IMG/VR virus record: IMGVR_UViG_3300045284_000393
Span: 1-45,616 of that record
Direction: 5' to 3' (one strand)
DNA from: a virus
DNA: 45,616 bases
In this document: positions 14,239 to 23,526 of the stretch, piece after piece
Layout of the letters: each line of letters opens with the position of its first letter
Position numbering within the stretch: position 1 is the stretch's first letter
Position numbers and translations under genes: made by a program
The notes under the pieces: model-generated
The model's input: only the letters and a program-made list of their open reading frames with translations
The model's database searches: none
Told to the model about the DNA's origin: nothing

Positions 14239-14462
14239 TCCCTCGCGTGCAGCGCTTTCCACTCCTCCGACGCCTGCAACCAGGCCCGCATCGTCTCAGT
14301 CGTCCCGCCCCTGAGCGCTTGCAGGAGAAGGTCGGCGACGACGGTGTCGTCGGCGTTCTCGAAGTCAGGGATGCGGTGCAGTTCTTCCCGACAGAGCGCC
14401 ATCGCCGTGCCGAGGTACATCTGCAGGTTCGGCACGTTCAACGTGATGGGAAGCGTGACCAT
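14235..14462 (-). CDS. hypothetical protein
   Basis: 75 residues. MVTLPITLNVPNLQMYLGTA, then LCREELHRIPDFENADDTVV and LLLQALRGG resemble short phage proteins of unknown role. Ribosome site is weak, and the first 98 bases overlap the end of the Cys-rich gene upstream. Confidence 0.55.
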   Translation of the reverse strand: MVTLPITLNVPNLQMYLGTAMALCREELHRIPDFENADDTVVADLLLQALRGGTTETMRAWLQASEEWKALHARE

Positions 14463-14679
14463 GTCGCTTACGCCTGACTGCCGCTGCTCGTGCCGCGCGA
14501 TCGATCGCGTGCTTGCGACAGACCGTCAGCCAGAGGTACGCCGGCTCTACGCACTCGGTACAAAGCCCCTTCTCCCGCTGCCGTGCCCGCCATCGGCGTG
14601 AATACTCGGCACAGTGCTGCTTGATCCGCGCCGGCCGCTTCTTTCGCCGCCAGGCCCCTCGCCATTTCCCGCTGCTCAT
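14365..14679 (-). CDS. basic Cys/His protein, probable zinc binder
   Basis: 104 residues from ATG 14679, overlapping the lipoprotein stop (ATGA). The first 65 residues look real: a basic start (KWRGAWRRKKRPARIKQHC), then YSRRWRARQREKGLCTEC and LTVCRKHAIDRA, so C-x2-C and C-x3-H could bind zinc. The last 35 residues overlap the next gene in another frame and are rich in His, Pro and Ala; a frame slip near 14470 would shorten it. Confidence 0.5.
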   Translation of the reverse strand: MSSGKWRGAWRRKKRPARIKQHCAEYSRRWRARQREKGLCTECVEPAYLWLTVCRKHAIDRAARAAAVRRKRHGHASHHVERAEPADVPRHGDGALSGRTAPHP

Positions 14680-14870
14680 CCCTTCGGCACGTACTCGCCC
14701 TTGATGCGGTCGAGCACGTCGCGCGTCACGGTCGGCTGCCCGCCTGGGCAGACCTGCGGCGTCGGCCCCGTGATGCCGAACGCGTCGGTCAGGTTCCACT
14801 GCTGACACTGCGACGAGGCGCAGGCTGAGGTCGCGCCGGCGAGGAGTGCGACGACGAGCACCCTGTTCAC
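14676..14870 (-). CDS. small lipoprotein
   Basis: 64 residues. MNRVLVVALLAGATSACAS gives a lipobox-like TSAC (Cys17), followed by SQCQQWNLTDAFGI and VCPGGQPTVTRDVLDRIKG. The mature part has two more Cys. It could be an outer-spanin-type protein of the lysis group, but no inner-spanin partner is evident. Confidence 0.6.
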   Translation of the reverse strand: MNRVLVVALLAGATSACASSQCQQWNLTDAFGITGPTPQVCPGGQPTVTRDVLDRIKGEYVPKG

Positions 14871-14914
14871 GACAGACGTTTCGGCCGAGGGCCGAGGGGA
14901 TGGCCGGCGACGAA

Positions 14915-17900
14915 TTACGGATTCGGCTGGAGGGCGAACGCTGGCGGGCCGACGGGAAGCTCACGGCTCCTGCGGTACCTATCGCGAAGCTGGAGGCGGT
15001 CGTCTGGCGCCGCGTTGCGGAGTAGCTTGCCTTTATGAACGAGAAGTGGGCGCAGTTGAGCGCGCTCGGCCGGCGTAGCAGTCTCGTACACCTTGATCGC
15101 CTGATCAAGCGTCAGTTTCTTGAATCCGGCCTGTAGTGCTGTCAGGCGCGCAGTCCGAGCCGTCGCAAGGATCGAACGGCGACCCAGTTCGCCGCTCTGC
15201 TTGATTTCCTTAGCTCTCTCGGCATCGCCGTCCTGGATCGCCTGCCTTAGCTCCTGCCGCTTCTGTCGGTTCGCCTCCTGTTTCAGGGTGCGCGTGTCTT
15301 CGGACTTCGTGAAGCCGTAAATCATCTGCTCGGCCGGGGACTGACTGAGCCACGCCGGCGCCGTGCCGACGCCGAGGAAACTGCCGAGGCCCGATCGACC
15401 GGTCTCGCTCGCCCGGCGCGCGTTGCTCATCGAGATCGGTTCGACCTTCTCGAGCGCGTACTTGCCGACCTGCTTCGCCTGTTCGCCGAGGGGGGCTTCA
15501 GGGTCGCGAACCTGCACGCCCTTCCAGTCGCGGTTCTCGGCGAGCTCCGTGAGGCCCGTCAACATGTCGTGGAGCTTGTTCTTGAACGTGCTCCCGGGGT
15601 GATGGGCCACCTCGTAGAGGTCGCCGGCGTAGGTCCAGAGCTTCAGGCGTTCGTCGTGGCCGGACGGGGTCTTGCGGCCCGTGCGCGGAAAAATCATGTC
15701 CTTGACGTCGCGGGGCTTCTCCCCGGTCATCAGGTACTGCATCACCGTGCCCTGCATCAGCACGCCGACGCCGGCGAGCGCCAGGCCGTACGCCATCTTT
15801 GGCGTCATGTCCGGCTGCTTCCCGCTGAGGAGCGCCTTCGCGTACTTGCCGGTGTCGATCGCCGCGCCGCCGACTTCGCGCACGGTACCGGCGTTCCAGC
15901 CGAGCGCGCGGAACGTGACTTGCCCGGCGTCCTTCACCCATCGCGGCCAGAACAGGTTGTCGTAGACGAGCTCGCCGAACCGGTTGTCGATCGAGTCCCA
16001 GGCCCGGCCGAGTGCGGCCTGCACGTCCGTCTGACTCGCTTCGGCCGGCAACTTCCGCAGCTCGTAGCGTGCCAGGTCGAGGTACGCGCCGACCTTGAGG
16101 CGTGGGACCAGGTGCCCCATGATCGGGTGCGCGAGCGCTTCCATCGCGGCAAACGGGGCCCGGATGATGGCGCCCGGGTAGTTGCCCTCGCGCGCCGCAT
16201 CGACGAACCCCTTCGCCATGTTGCTCTTGTAGAAGTCGTCCCACTTCACGCGGCCGCCGCCCTGAATGATCGTGTCGACCATCGAGCTCTCGACGGAGCC
16301 GACCGGGTCCTTCGTGAAGTACTCGCGCAGCGCTTTCGCGCCTCGGAAGTAGTCGACGAACGGCGCGACGACGATCTCGCCGGCTTTCTTCGCGCCCTCG
16401 AGCGGCATGCCGGCGCCGCCCAGTCGCCGCGGCGTGACGTACTGCATGGACAGCGCGGCCTTCGACAGGACCGATTCGCTCGCCTCGAACAAGGCGTGGA
16501 ACGCGGACAGCGCGAACTTCGCCTGGGTGACGAGGTTGCCGGTGCCGCGATAGACGTCAAAGAGCGCATTGCCGGCGAGGCCCGGCGACAGATGCTGATT
16601 CAGGACGTGCGCGCCTTCCGCCGGCGCCCACCAATGGCCGTTCACGACCATGCCGCCGATGCGCGTCGAGTCCTCGCGCGCTGAGAGCCTCATCGACGGT
16701 TTGATGTCACGCAGTTGCTGCAGGACCGGCGTCGTGTCGACGAGCTCGTCGAAGACGTTGAAGATGTTCGGCGCGACGCGTTTGAATTCGGTTGGGGCGT
16801 GCACGTACGCCTCGACCATGTTCGCGATTTTTTCTTCCTTCTTCCGAACGTACTTCTTGAACGAGTCCGGTACCTCCTTGCCCTCCCAGGTGAGGTCGGT
16901 CAGCGCGCGCAGTTCTTTGTTGACGTTCCAGCCCTCGTACCCCTGCGCCTTGTACCCCTCGGCGTCCTTGTGGATGCGACGCCACAGCCCGAACTTGTCG
17001 TCCATCTGGTGCCCGATCTCGTGCGCAATAACCTGCTCGGGCCCACCGGTGCGCGTCTGGATCTTGCTCTGTCCCTCGTGCGAAAGACCCCACGCGCCGC
17101 GAGGTCCGCCCTTCAGCCTGGTCGAGCGCTCGTGCTTGACGCCGAGGTCCTCTGCGAGTTGGTTGAGCCCTTTGAACAGCGACTCGTCGAACGCTTCATG
17201 CACCGGCACGTTCGGGTTGCCGTAGACGGTCCCGATCGGATCGTTGATGCGAACCCATCCCTCCGGCGCTTCGGTCCCGACCGGCACGTACTTCGCCACG
17301 CCGTTGGCTTTCATGTCCTCGAGCGCGTCGTGCCCCGTGATCCATTTGTCCATCTCCCGTACCTTGAGGAGCGTCAAGGTGACAGGGTTGTTCGAGACCG
17401 GTACCAGGCCCCTCGCGCGGCCTTCCGCCGTCGTCCCGATCGAGCGCTTCTTGAGGAAGCTCTTCGGGCCCTGCAGCGGACGTCGACCGAAGAGCGAGCG
17501 CAGCCACGACTGCGCCTGGTTCGGGTCCTTCCAGATGTGCGGGAAGTAGTCGGCGATGACCTGATTGAGGCGGCCGCGCGCGCGCACCTCGCGACGTCGG
17601 CCGTCGAGCATCGCGCGCAGCGCCTTCTGCACCGGCGCGAGCTCGGCGACGTCGGTCTTCTGGCCGTGCTCAATGTCGTCGATGAATTTGAAGTTCTGCT
17701 CGGCCGGCTTGCGGTCGAACATCCGACCGAACGCCTTCAACGCTTCGCCGGCTCGAGCGGTCCGGTGCGCGAGCTCCGCGCTCCGCGCGCGGATGATGCC
17801 GGCGGTGATCTTCGCGGCGTCGCCGCGCGAGCCCGCGGCGAACGTGCGCTGGATGTCGTCGGCGGCGCGCGTGATCGTCTCGCCGGCGGCTTTCAGCGCG

Positions 17901-19927
17901 GGCCCGACGTCCTTCTCGGCGAATTCCTTCACGCCTGGCAGCACCGTTGACTGCAGGGTCGTGCCCTTCTCCTCGGCCGGCAGCGCGTACCGACCGCGGC
18001 CGCCGAACGTCGGTTTCTCAGACTTGAACAGGTCGGACTGCACCTCGCCACGGTCCGCCGACTCCGACGTGAGTGAGAACGGCGCCTCGGCGACCTTCGG
18101 GCCCTCGTTGATCGCGCGCGCGAGTTCCTCGATGGGATTCGCGGCCGGCGTCTCTGCGGGTGCTGGCGCGTGCTCTTCGCTGACGAGTCCCTTGAGTTCC
18201 TCGATCGGGCTGTGCTCGACGGGTGATTCTGCGGCCGCTTGCTGCTTGAACCAGTCGCCGAGGTCCTCGACGCCGGCCGGCTCCTCCGCGAGATCCAAAA
18301 TATTTTCTTTCGGATTCGTAAAACCATTTTCCGTTTCGGCCGGCTTCGGCTCGAGCCGTGTCGGCATCTCGCCGACGTTGCGCGGCAGTTCCGGCGTCGA
18401 CAGCGGTCCATCGCCCGGTATCCGCTGCGCACCCTCCTTGCGCAGGCGCGCGATTTCGAGCGCGCCTTGAACGGCCTGCGTCGGCTTCTTCATCTTGCCG
18501 GACAGGAACCGCTCGAGTTGGTCCTGCACGACGCCGCGTGACGCCTTCGAGGACCCCGGCGCGATCTGAAAGATGTCGTCGTAGACCTTCGCGCCGGCCT
18601 GCCGCGGCCGCTTCATGTAGTGGCCGCCGCCGGCGTTGCCTTCGTTGAGGCCCGGCTCCTGCGTCACGTCCGTCCACGTCTCGGACGTGTAGCCCATCGC
18701 ATCGAGCTCGTGCACGATGCGGCGTACTTCCGCCAGGTGCGCCTCGTCTAGCTCCGAGACATGCGAGGGGGCGCGAGCCGCAGCTTCGGCACGCTCGGCT
18801 GGCGTGGCGCCTTCGGCCCCTTCAGCGCCGCGAGCAGCTTCGGCTTCCCGGTCGTAGAAGAAGTCTTCCGAGCGTTCGACAGGGCGATTGCGACGATCTG
18901 CTTGTGCGACCGCGGCCGGCTCCCGTGGTGTGTCAGTTCCGAGATGTTCGCCGAGATCGCCGATCGGCTGTTCCCCGGTTGCAGTGGCATGTTCCTCTCC
19001 TACCAGGTCCTTCAGTTCGTCGATCGGGTTGTCATGGCGCGCGGCTTCGGCGCGCTGCTTCATCTCGTCGGCCTGCCGAATGAGATCGGGATTGTCGCGG
19101 AGGTCTTTGCGTACCTGTTCGGCCGGCGTGAGGCGACGCTCCTCGAGGCCCTCGGGCGGTACTCCGCTCGGCGTGACACGACGCTCGGGCCCGGCGTAGC
19201 CGCCGAGTTCGCGGCCGCCCTCGTCGAGGATCGGCGCGACTTCCGGTTGCGGGCTGACTTCTGAGATAGGTGGAGTCGGCTCGACGACGGGTTGCTCGAG
19301 CGGCCGACGGAGGCGCTCCATGATGCGCGGCCGCGCGTGGATGCCGGTCTCGACGGCACCAGGCACGACCAAGCCGGCGACGTTCGACGCGAGGCGGGTC
19401 GCATCAGGCGAGAGTCCGACGGCCGGTCCTGCGGTCTCTGTGGCCTTCTGGGCCCCGATGCCGGTGACGAGCGCGCGCAGCGCGAGGATCGGGTTCGCGA
19501 GCGCGCCGCCGATCATGGCCGGCGTCGCCGCCTGCATCGAGCCCTCGATGATGTCCGAGGCGGCGTTCATGCGACCGCCCTCGCCTGTGACGAGGTGCTT
19601 CGCGCCGGCGCCGGCTTGGGCGACGCCTGCTTCGACTGGGAGGTCGAGCAGATGCGCACCCTCTGGTGTCGGCCGATACAGCGAACCCGTGCGCGACCGG
19701 GCGAGGGGCGTGGTATCCGGGTTCGGAATCGCCGGCGGTTTCAGGGTGAACGCGGGCGGGAGTTTCGGCGCGCGCGCGACGACGTCGAGTTCGTCGCCGG
19801 TCGGCTCAGGCGACACGCGCGACGGTGCGTCGATCAGTTGCTGGAGTTCGTCGAACGAGGAGCGCGTTGGGGGTCGAGACGGCGACTCAGAGACGAGCGC
19901 GCGAAGCTCGGCGAAGGGATCGGCCAT
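14915..19927 (-). CDS. giant polyvalent/internal virion protein with metallopeptidase motif
   Basis: 1670 residues from ATG 19927. The first 650 residues are mostly Pro/Glu-rich linkers with repeated short motifs of the type (F/I)xEL(R/Q/K)xLV/I (AELRALVSE, DELKDLVGE, EELKGLVSE), spaced along the chain. A metallopeptidase motif HEIGH is at 969-973, with a further Asp/Met stretch DDKFG. C-terminal parts are helical, with a hydrophobic stretch near residue 1390 (GLALAGVGVLMQG). The design matches large phage proteins packaged in the head and injected with DNA. It is flanked by other internal-virion-like genes, so ejection into the host is the likely role. Confidence 0.75.
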   Translation of the reverse strand: MADPFAELRALVSESPSRPPTRSSFDELQQLIDAPSRVSPEPTGDELDVVARAPKLPPAFTLKPPAIPNPDTTPLARSRTGSLYRPTPEGAHLLDLPVEAGVAQAGAGAKHLVTGEGGRMNAASDIIEGSMQAATPAMIGGALANPILALRALVTGIGAQKATETAGPAVGLSPDATRLASNVAGLVVPGAVETGIHARPRIMERLRRPLEQPVVEPTPPISEVSPQPEVAPILDEGGRELGGYAGPERRVTPSGVPPEGLEERRLTPAEQVRKDLRDNPDLIRQADEMKQRAEAARHDNPIDELKDLVGEEHATATGEQPIGDLGEHLGTDTPREPAAVAQADRRNRPVERSEDFFYDREAEAARGAEGAEGATPAERAEAAARAPSHVSELDEAHLAEVRRIVHELDAMGYTSETWTDVTQEPGLNEGNAGGGHYMKRPRQAGAKVYDDIFQIAPGSSKASRGVVQDQLERFLSGKMKKPTQAVQGALEIARLRKEGAQRIPGDGPLSTPELPRNVGEMPTRLEPKPAETENGFTNPKENILDLAEEPAGVEDLGDWFKQQAAAESPVEHSPIEELKGLVSEEHAPAPAETPAANPIEELARAINEGPKVAEAPFSLTSESADRGEVQSDLFKSEKPTFGGRGRYALPAEEKGTTLQSTVLPGVKEFAEKDVGPALKAAGETITRAADDIQRTFAAGSRGDAAKITAGIIRARSAELAHRTARAGEALKAFGRMFDRKPAEQNFKFIDDIEHGQKTDVAELAPVQKALRAMLDGRRREVRARGRLNQVIADYFPHIWKDPNQAQSWLRSLFGRRPLQGPKSFLKKRSIGTTAEGRARGLVPVSNNPVTLTLLKVREMDKWITGHDALEDMKANGVAKYVPVGTEAPEGWVRINDPIGTVYGNPNVPVHEAFDESLFKGLNQLAEDLGVKHERSTRLKGGPRGAWGLSHEGQSKIQTRTGGPEQVIAHEIGHQMDDKFGLWRRIHKDAEGYKAQGYEGWNVNKELRALTDLTWEGKEVPDSFKKYVRKKEEKIANMVEAYVHAPTEFKRVAPNIFNVFDELVDTTPVLQQLRDIKPSMRLSAREDSTRIGGMVVNGHWWAPAEGAHVLNQHLSPGLAGNALFDVYRGTGNLVTQAKFALSAFHALFEASESVLSKAALSMQYVTPRRLGGAGMPLEGAKKAGEIVVAPFVDYFRGAKALREYFTKDPVGSVESSMVDTIIQGGGRVKWDDFYKSNMAKGFVDAAREGNYPGAIIRAPFAAMEALAHPIMGHLVPRLKVGAYLDLARYELRKLPAEASQTDVQAALGRAWDSIDNRFGELVYDNLFWPRWVKDAGQVTFRALGWNAGTVREVGGAAIDTGKYAKALLSGKQPDMTPKMAYGLALAGVGVLMQGTVMQYLMTGEKPRDVKDMIFPRTGRKTPSGHDERLKLWTYAGDLYEVAHHPGSTFKNKLHDMLTGLTELAENRDWKGVQVRDPEAPLGEQAKQVGKYALEKVEPISMSNARRASETGRSGLGSFLGVGTAPAWLSQSPAEQMIYGFTKSEDTRTLKQEANRQKRQELRQAIQDGDAERAKEIKQSGELGRRSILATARTARLTALQAGFKKLTLDQAIKVYETATPAERAQLRPLLVHKGKLLRNAAPDDRLQLRDRYRRSRELPVGPPAFALQPNP

Positions 19928-19930
19928 CGC

Positions 19931-20824
19931 CTACGCTCCGATGTCGTCTTCGTCATCGTCGTCCGTGCCGTCGTCGAAGCCGTCGTCGTCCTGGTCGTCT
20001 GGCGTCCCGCTCGGCGGCGCGGCCTGCATGCTCGAAAGGAACTTCGCCGCTTCCTTCTTCAGCGCGGCCGCGCCTTCGAGGTCGCCCTTCGCGTTCGCGT
20101 CGCGGATCTTCTTGACGTAGTCGGCAGCGGTCGCGAGATGTTCCGGCTTCGGTGCCGCCCCAGTCGGCCCCGCCGTCGGTGCGCCTGCGGCCGCCGCCGG
20201 CTGCATCCCCGACGGCTTGAGGTCGGGCGCGAGTCCCTGCGACTTCATCCACGTGCCGACGTCCGGCTTGAGCTCGACGTCGCCGGCGCCTTCTTGGAGC
20301 GGGTCCCTGAGATTCGGCCGAGGCCGGAATAGGGTGCCGTAGAGCGACTGGGCCGACGCTCGATCGCGCGCGCCGGCGCCGATGGTCGCGGCGTTGACGC
20401 GTGACTCTGCGCCGAGCTTGGCGGCGCCCATCGTGGCGCCTGCGCGGACGTTCGCACCCTTCAGGCCCGTGTCGGCGGCGTACTTCCGCCCCGTGAGCCC
20501 TTGGTCGGCCGTGTAGCGGCGTCCGCGCTCGCCGAGCTCGGCGGCGTACTCGCGCGAGCCCGCGTAGCGATTCGCGGCTTCGGTCCGTCCGGAGTAGGCG
20601 GCGTCGGCGGCGTAGCGGCGCGCGCCGGCGGTGGTGTCGGCGGCGTGGGTCTGCGCGTCGGCACGGACGAGGGCGATCTGCTGCATCATCGCGTCTCGCC
20701 GCTTCGCCTCATCGATCGCCGCCTGCGCCTGGCGCTCCTGAAATTTGCGCGCGAGCGACGACTTCCACTCGTTGAGTCCGGTCGTCAGCGCGTCGCCGAG
20801 AGCGAATCCAGCTTCTTGACCCAT
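19931..20824 (-). CDS. repeat-rich internal virion protein
   Basis: 297 residues. After a helical start come repeats of (R/K)Y(A/T)AD or RYAGS spaced 10-16 residues apart (about 68-130), changing to Ala/Gly-rich repeats (GATMGAAKLGAES). The C-terminus is very acidic (DDQDDDGFDDGTDDDDEDD). It lies between the giant protein and other virion-like genes, four bases from the former. It probably forms part of an ejected core or tail interior. Confidence 0.6.
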   Translation of the reverse strand: MGQEAGFALGDALTTGLNEWKSSLARKFQERQAQAAIDEAKRRDAMMQQIALVRADAQTHAADTTAGARRYAADAAYSGRTEAANRYAGSREYAAELGERGRRYTADQGLTGRKYAADTGLKGANVRAGATMGAAKLGAESRVNAATIGAGARDRASAQSLYGTLFRPRPNLRDPLQEGAGDVELKPDVGTWMKSQGLAPDLKPSGMQPAAAAGAPTAGPTGAAPKPEHLATAADYVKKIRDANAKGDLEGAAALKKEAAKFLSSMQAAPPSGTPDDQDDDGFDDGTDDDDEDDIGA

Positions 20825-20828
20825 AGCG

Positions 20829-22298
20829 TTATGCGCTCAGATCGTGTGTGTCGAGGTACGAGTGCTGCCAGTCGTCGTTCTCCATCTGATGTTGGAGACT
20901 CGCGGCTTGTAGCCCGAACTGGCTCGCCTGCAGCATGAGGTTCTCGGTGAATTCCTGGCCCTGCTGACGGAGCGCGGCGGCGCTGATCTTGTGGCCGGTC
21001 TGCGCCTCGAGCCATTGCGCCTGAATCTGGTACGCGTCCTGTTTGCTCTTCGCCGCGGCCTGGGCGACCGACTCGCGCAGCGCGAGACGATTGCCGGTGA
21101 CCGTCGCGCGCTGCAGCCCCGCGTTGACCGTGTCCATCACCTGTTGACTGCGCGCGTTCTGGTACGCCTGGCCGACGCCGGCGCTCGCGATCTTCTGCGC
21201 CTGGCGGGTCTTCCCGGCCTCGATGTCGATGTTCTGGCCGCCCGCCGCGATCGCCTGCCCGGTCGAGCGACGCGCGGCTGCGCGCTCGGACGCGAGCCAC
21301 GGCGAGTCGCCGATGCCGAGGAGACCGGCTTGCCCTTTCGAGTACTCGTCCTCGAGTTGCCCCTGCTCGGCAAGGGTGTCCTTCATCTGCGCCTTCATCG
21401 TGTCGACCGTGTGGTCGTCGAGCGATGTGGGGTTGTCCTCGATGCCCTGCACCAGGCGATCGAGGGACGACGAGGCGCCGCCGGCGTTCATGCGCGCCTG
21501 CAGGCTCTCGGGTGTGAAGTCAGGGATGTCACCGAAGCCGATTTCGCCCGGCTGATAGGTCGGAATCCCGCCCTCGGCGGCCCACGGCGCGTCGGGCAGG
21601 TCGATGTTTGGGAAGAGATTCTCTTGGCCGGCGAAGCTGAAGCCGCTCATATCCGAGCCCGGCGCGCTGTCGTCCATCCCGGGTTCGTACCAGTACTGGC
21701 CGGGCGTCCCCTCGGCGCCCATGATCTTCGTCTTCTGGCCGCCGATGCTCAGTTCGTTGCCGCTCGGCGTCGCGCCATACATGTACGGCGAGACGTCGTA
21801 GCCGGCGGCCTGCATCGCGGTCATGAGTCCGCCCATGCCTTCGCTGACCGGATGCGAACCCTGCCACTGCTGAATGAACTGCTGCGGCGACTGCTGCGGC
21901 TGACCGCCGCCGGCGCCAGTCACCTCGTAGGGGCGGCCGTCGACCATTAACTGATTGCCCTGCCACTTCACGTCGTGGCCGGCCGCCTCGAGCGAGCTCG
22001 CGATCTGGCGTGACTGCTGGTCGTGCGCGACGTCGTCAACCGGCAAGCCGGTCGCGCGCGTTGGCTGCACGGCCGGCGTGTACGACTGGGACCCCGTCGG
22101 CGAGGCCGGGGCCATGTACGACAACGAACTGTCGTACGACGGCGTGCTCGAGAAGCTCGAACCGCTGGTTGACTGCTTCTGGGCGGGGTACTGCGACGAC
22201 GATCCGCCAGGCGTGCTCCCGTAGCTCGGGCCCCATCCGTCATTGCGCGACTCTTGGTCGCCGTAGAGGCCGTACTCCGCGTCGTTCGCCATGCCCAT
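20829..22298 (-). CDS. internal virion/tail protein
   Basis: 489 residues from ATG 22298, just after the TAG of the gene upstream. The N-terminal half is rich in Gly, Ser, Gln, Pro and Tyr (repeats such as SYGSTPGGSSSQYPAQKQS), while the last 200 residues are helical with many Gln and Ala (RQAQKIASAGVGQAYQNA, then RLALRESVAQAAAKSKQD). Similar composition is seen in ejected proteins of podoviruses. No enzyme motif found. Confidence 0.6.
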   Translation of the reverse strand: MGMANDAEYGLYGDQESRNDGWGPSYGSTPGGSSSQYPAQKQSTSGSSFSSTPSYDSSLSYMAPASPTGSQSYTPAVQPTRATGLPVDDVAHDQQSRQIASSLEAAGHDVKWQGNQLMVDGRPYEVTGAGGGQPQQSPQQFIQQWQGSHPVSEGMGGLMTAMQAAGYDVSPYMYGATPSGNELSIGGQKTKIMGAEGTPGQYWYEPGMDDSAPGSDMSGFSFAGQENLFPNIDLPDAPWAAEGGIPTYQPGEIGFGDIPDFTPESLQARMNAGGASSSLDRLVQGIEDNPTSLDDHTVDTMKAQMKDTLAEQGQLEDEYSKGQAGLLGIGDSPWLASERAAARRSTGQAIAAGGQNIDIEAGKTRQAQKIASAGVGQAYQNARSQQVMDTVNAGLQRATVTGNRLALRESVAQAAAKSKQDAYQIQAQWLEAQTGHKISAAALRQQGQEFTENLMLQASQFGLQAASLQHQMENDDWQHSYLDTHDLSA

Positions 22299-22299
22299 G

Positions 22300-23229
22300 C
22301 TAGGCCGCCGTGCCCATGTAGCTCGGGGTGAATCCGCCGGCAGCCGCGGCACCCTCGCGGCCGGCGGCGCGCTTGATGTTCTCGACCGACATCTGCAGCC
22401 GCGGGTCGCTCACGGTAAACGAGCCGTTCCCCGTCTGCGACTGAATCTCTGCGTCGCTCGGGTCCCGATTCAGGTACTGGCGGTAGGCGTTCCGAATGAC
22501 GTCCGCGACCGGATTCGCGCCGAGGGTCGAGCCCTGCGCCGGTGCACCGCTCGTCATCGAACTCGCGAGCCGCGGGTCTTTCGTCCCTTGCGCGATGCTC
22601 AGGAGGTCGAGCGCGCCGGTCTTGCCGTAGTTCGCGGGGTTCGTCATGGACGGGTCGGCCTGGCCCGACAGGACGCTCGTCTGCGCCGCGCGCGCCGCTC
22701 CAGTGAGCTCAGGGCTCTCCTGGTAGCTGTAACCGCCGGTCGACTGCGGCACGAACCGCGCGAAGGGTCCGCCGATGTTGAGCCGTCGCGGTGCCGTGGT
22801 GGCATTGGCGACGCGGTCCAGTTTCGCGACGTCACCGATCTGCGCCATGCGCGACCGGAAGGGGTCGAGCGTCGACTCCTTCGAGGCCAGCGCTTGCGTG
22901 TCCTGGGCGGCGTTCGCGTTGATGGAATTCGTCTGCAGGTTCGTCTGCTGCTGGCGGTTCAGTTCGGCCTGCTTGTTCGCGTTCCGCATCGCGAAGAGCG
23001 AGGTCAGGAAGGAGCCGGCCGCGCCGACGCCCGGGAGGACCATATCGGCCAGGCCCATGCCGCTCGAGAGCGCGCCGCCGCCGCCCATCCCCTGCGAGCT
23101 CCCGCCAGGCATGGACATGTAGCTCGGCATCCCGGTCCCGAAGGAGTCGAGCGCGTCGCCGTACGGGTCGTAGCCCGACGGCATCCCGAACGGGCGACTG
23201 TTCAGCGTCGGCGGCTTCAGAGTCGGCAT
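22300..23229 (-). CDS. internal virion/tail protein with Gly/Met-rich N-terminus
   Basis: 309 residues. Residues 1-60 are Gly, Pro, Met, Ser-rich (MPGGSSQGMGGGG), then a hydrophobic stretch (LADMVLPGVGAAGSFLTSLF) and a Gln/Asn-rich helix (NANKQAELNRQQQTNLQTN). The last part contains YRQYLNRDPSDAEI, a motif that resembles the DUF4214-like repeat linked with virion or adhesion proteins. Its start overlaps the stop of the membrane protein at 23229. Confidence 0.6.
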   Translation of the reverse strand: MPTLKPPTLNSRPFGMPSGYDPYGDALDSFGTGMPSYMSMPGGSSQGMGGGGALSSGMGLADMVLPGVGAAGSFLTSLFAMRNANKQAELNRQQQTNLQTNSINANAAQDTQALASKESTLDPFRSRMAQIGDVAKLDRVANATTAPRRLNIGGPFARFVPQSTGGYSYQESPELTGAARAAQTSVLSGQADPSMTNPANYGKTGALDLLSIAQGTKDPRLASSMTSGAPAQGSTLGANPVADVIRNAYRQYLNRDPSDAEIQSQTGNGSFTVSDPRLQMSVENIKRAAGREGAAAAGGFTPSYMGTAA

Positions 23230-23474
23230 TACTTGACCATCCTGATGATGTAGTCGATCTTCTGTTCGACCAGGGCGACCCGTTTGTCGAGGGTCGCGTA
23301 CGCGAGGGTGATCGTCACGATGATCGTGCCGACGATGATGACGGTCTGCAGCCAGGCCGGCCAGCGCGTGTCTTGTGTCCCCCGGGGCTCGCCGTACCGT
23401 TCGATCCGCTCGCGGTCCCTCGCCTCGAGGACGTTGAGCATGGCGGTGTAGACCTCGTCGTAGGTGTTAGGCAT
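23229..23474 (-). CDS. small membrane protein (holin-like candidate)
   Basis: 81 residues. A charged N-terminal helix (VYTAMLNVLEARDRERIERYG) is followed by one membrane segment (LQTVIIVGTIIVTITLAYATL) and a short cytoplasmic or periplasmic helix (VALVEQKIDYIIRMVK). The layout fits a class III holin or inner spanin; no direct evidence for either. It sits between the fibre-like gene and the internal virion genes. Confidence 0.6.
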   Translation of the reverse strand: MPNTYDEVYTAMLNVLEARDRERIERYGEPRGTQDTRWPAWLQTVIIVGTIIVTITLAYATLDKRVALVEQKIDYIIRMVK

Positions 23475-23526
23475 GTGCCTTACATCATCCTATCGGGCCG
23501 GGAATCGACACGCTCAGCGGGTTTAT

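Noticed and set aside
15569-17950. Long plus-strand frames opposite the giant virion protein
   Set aside because: Their composition mirrors the minus-strand gene and they lack starts with ribosome sites.
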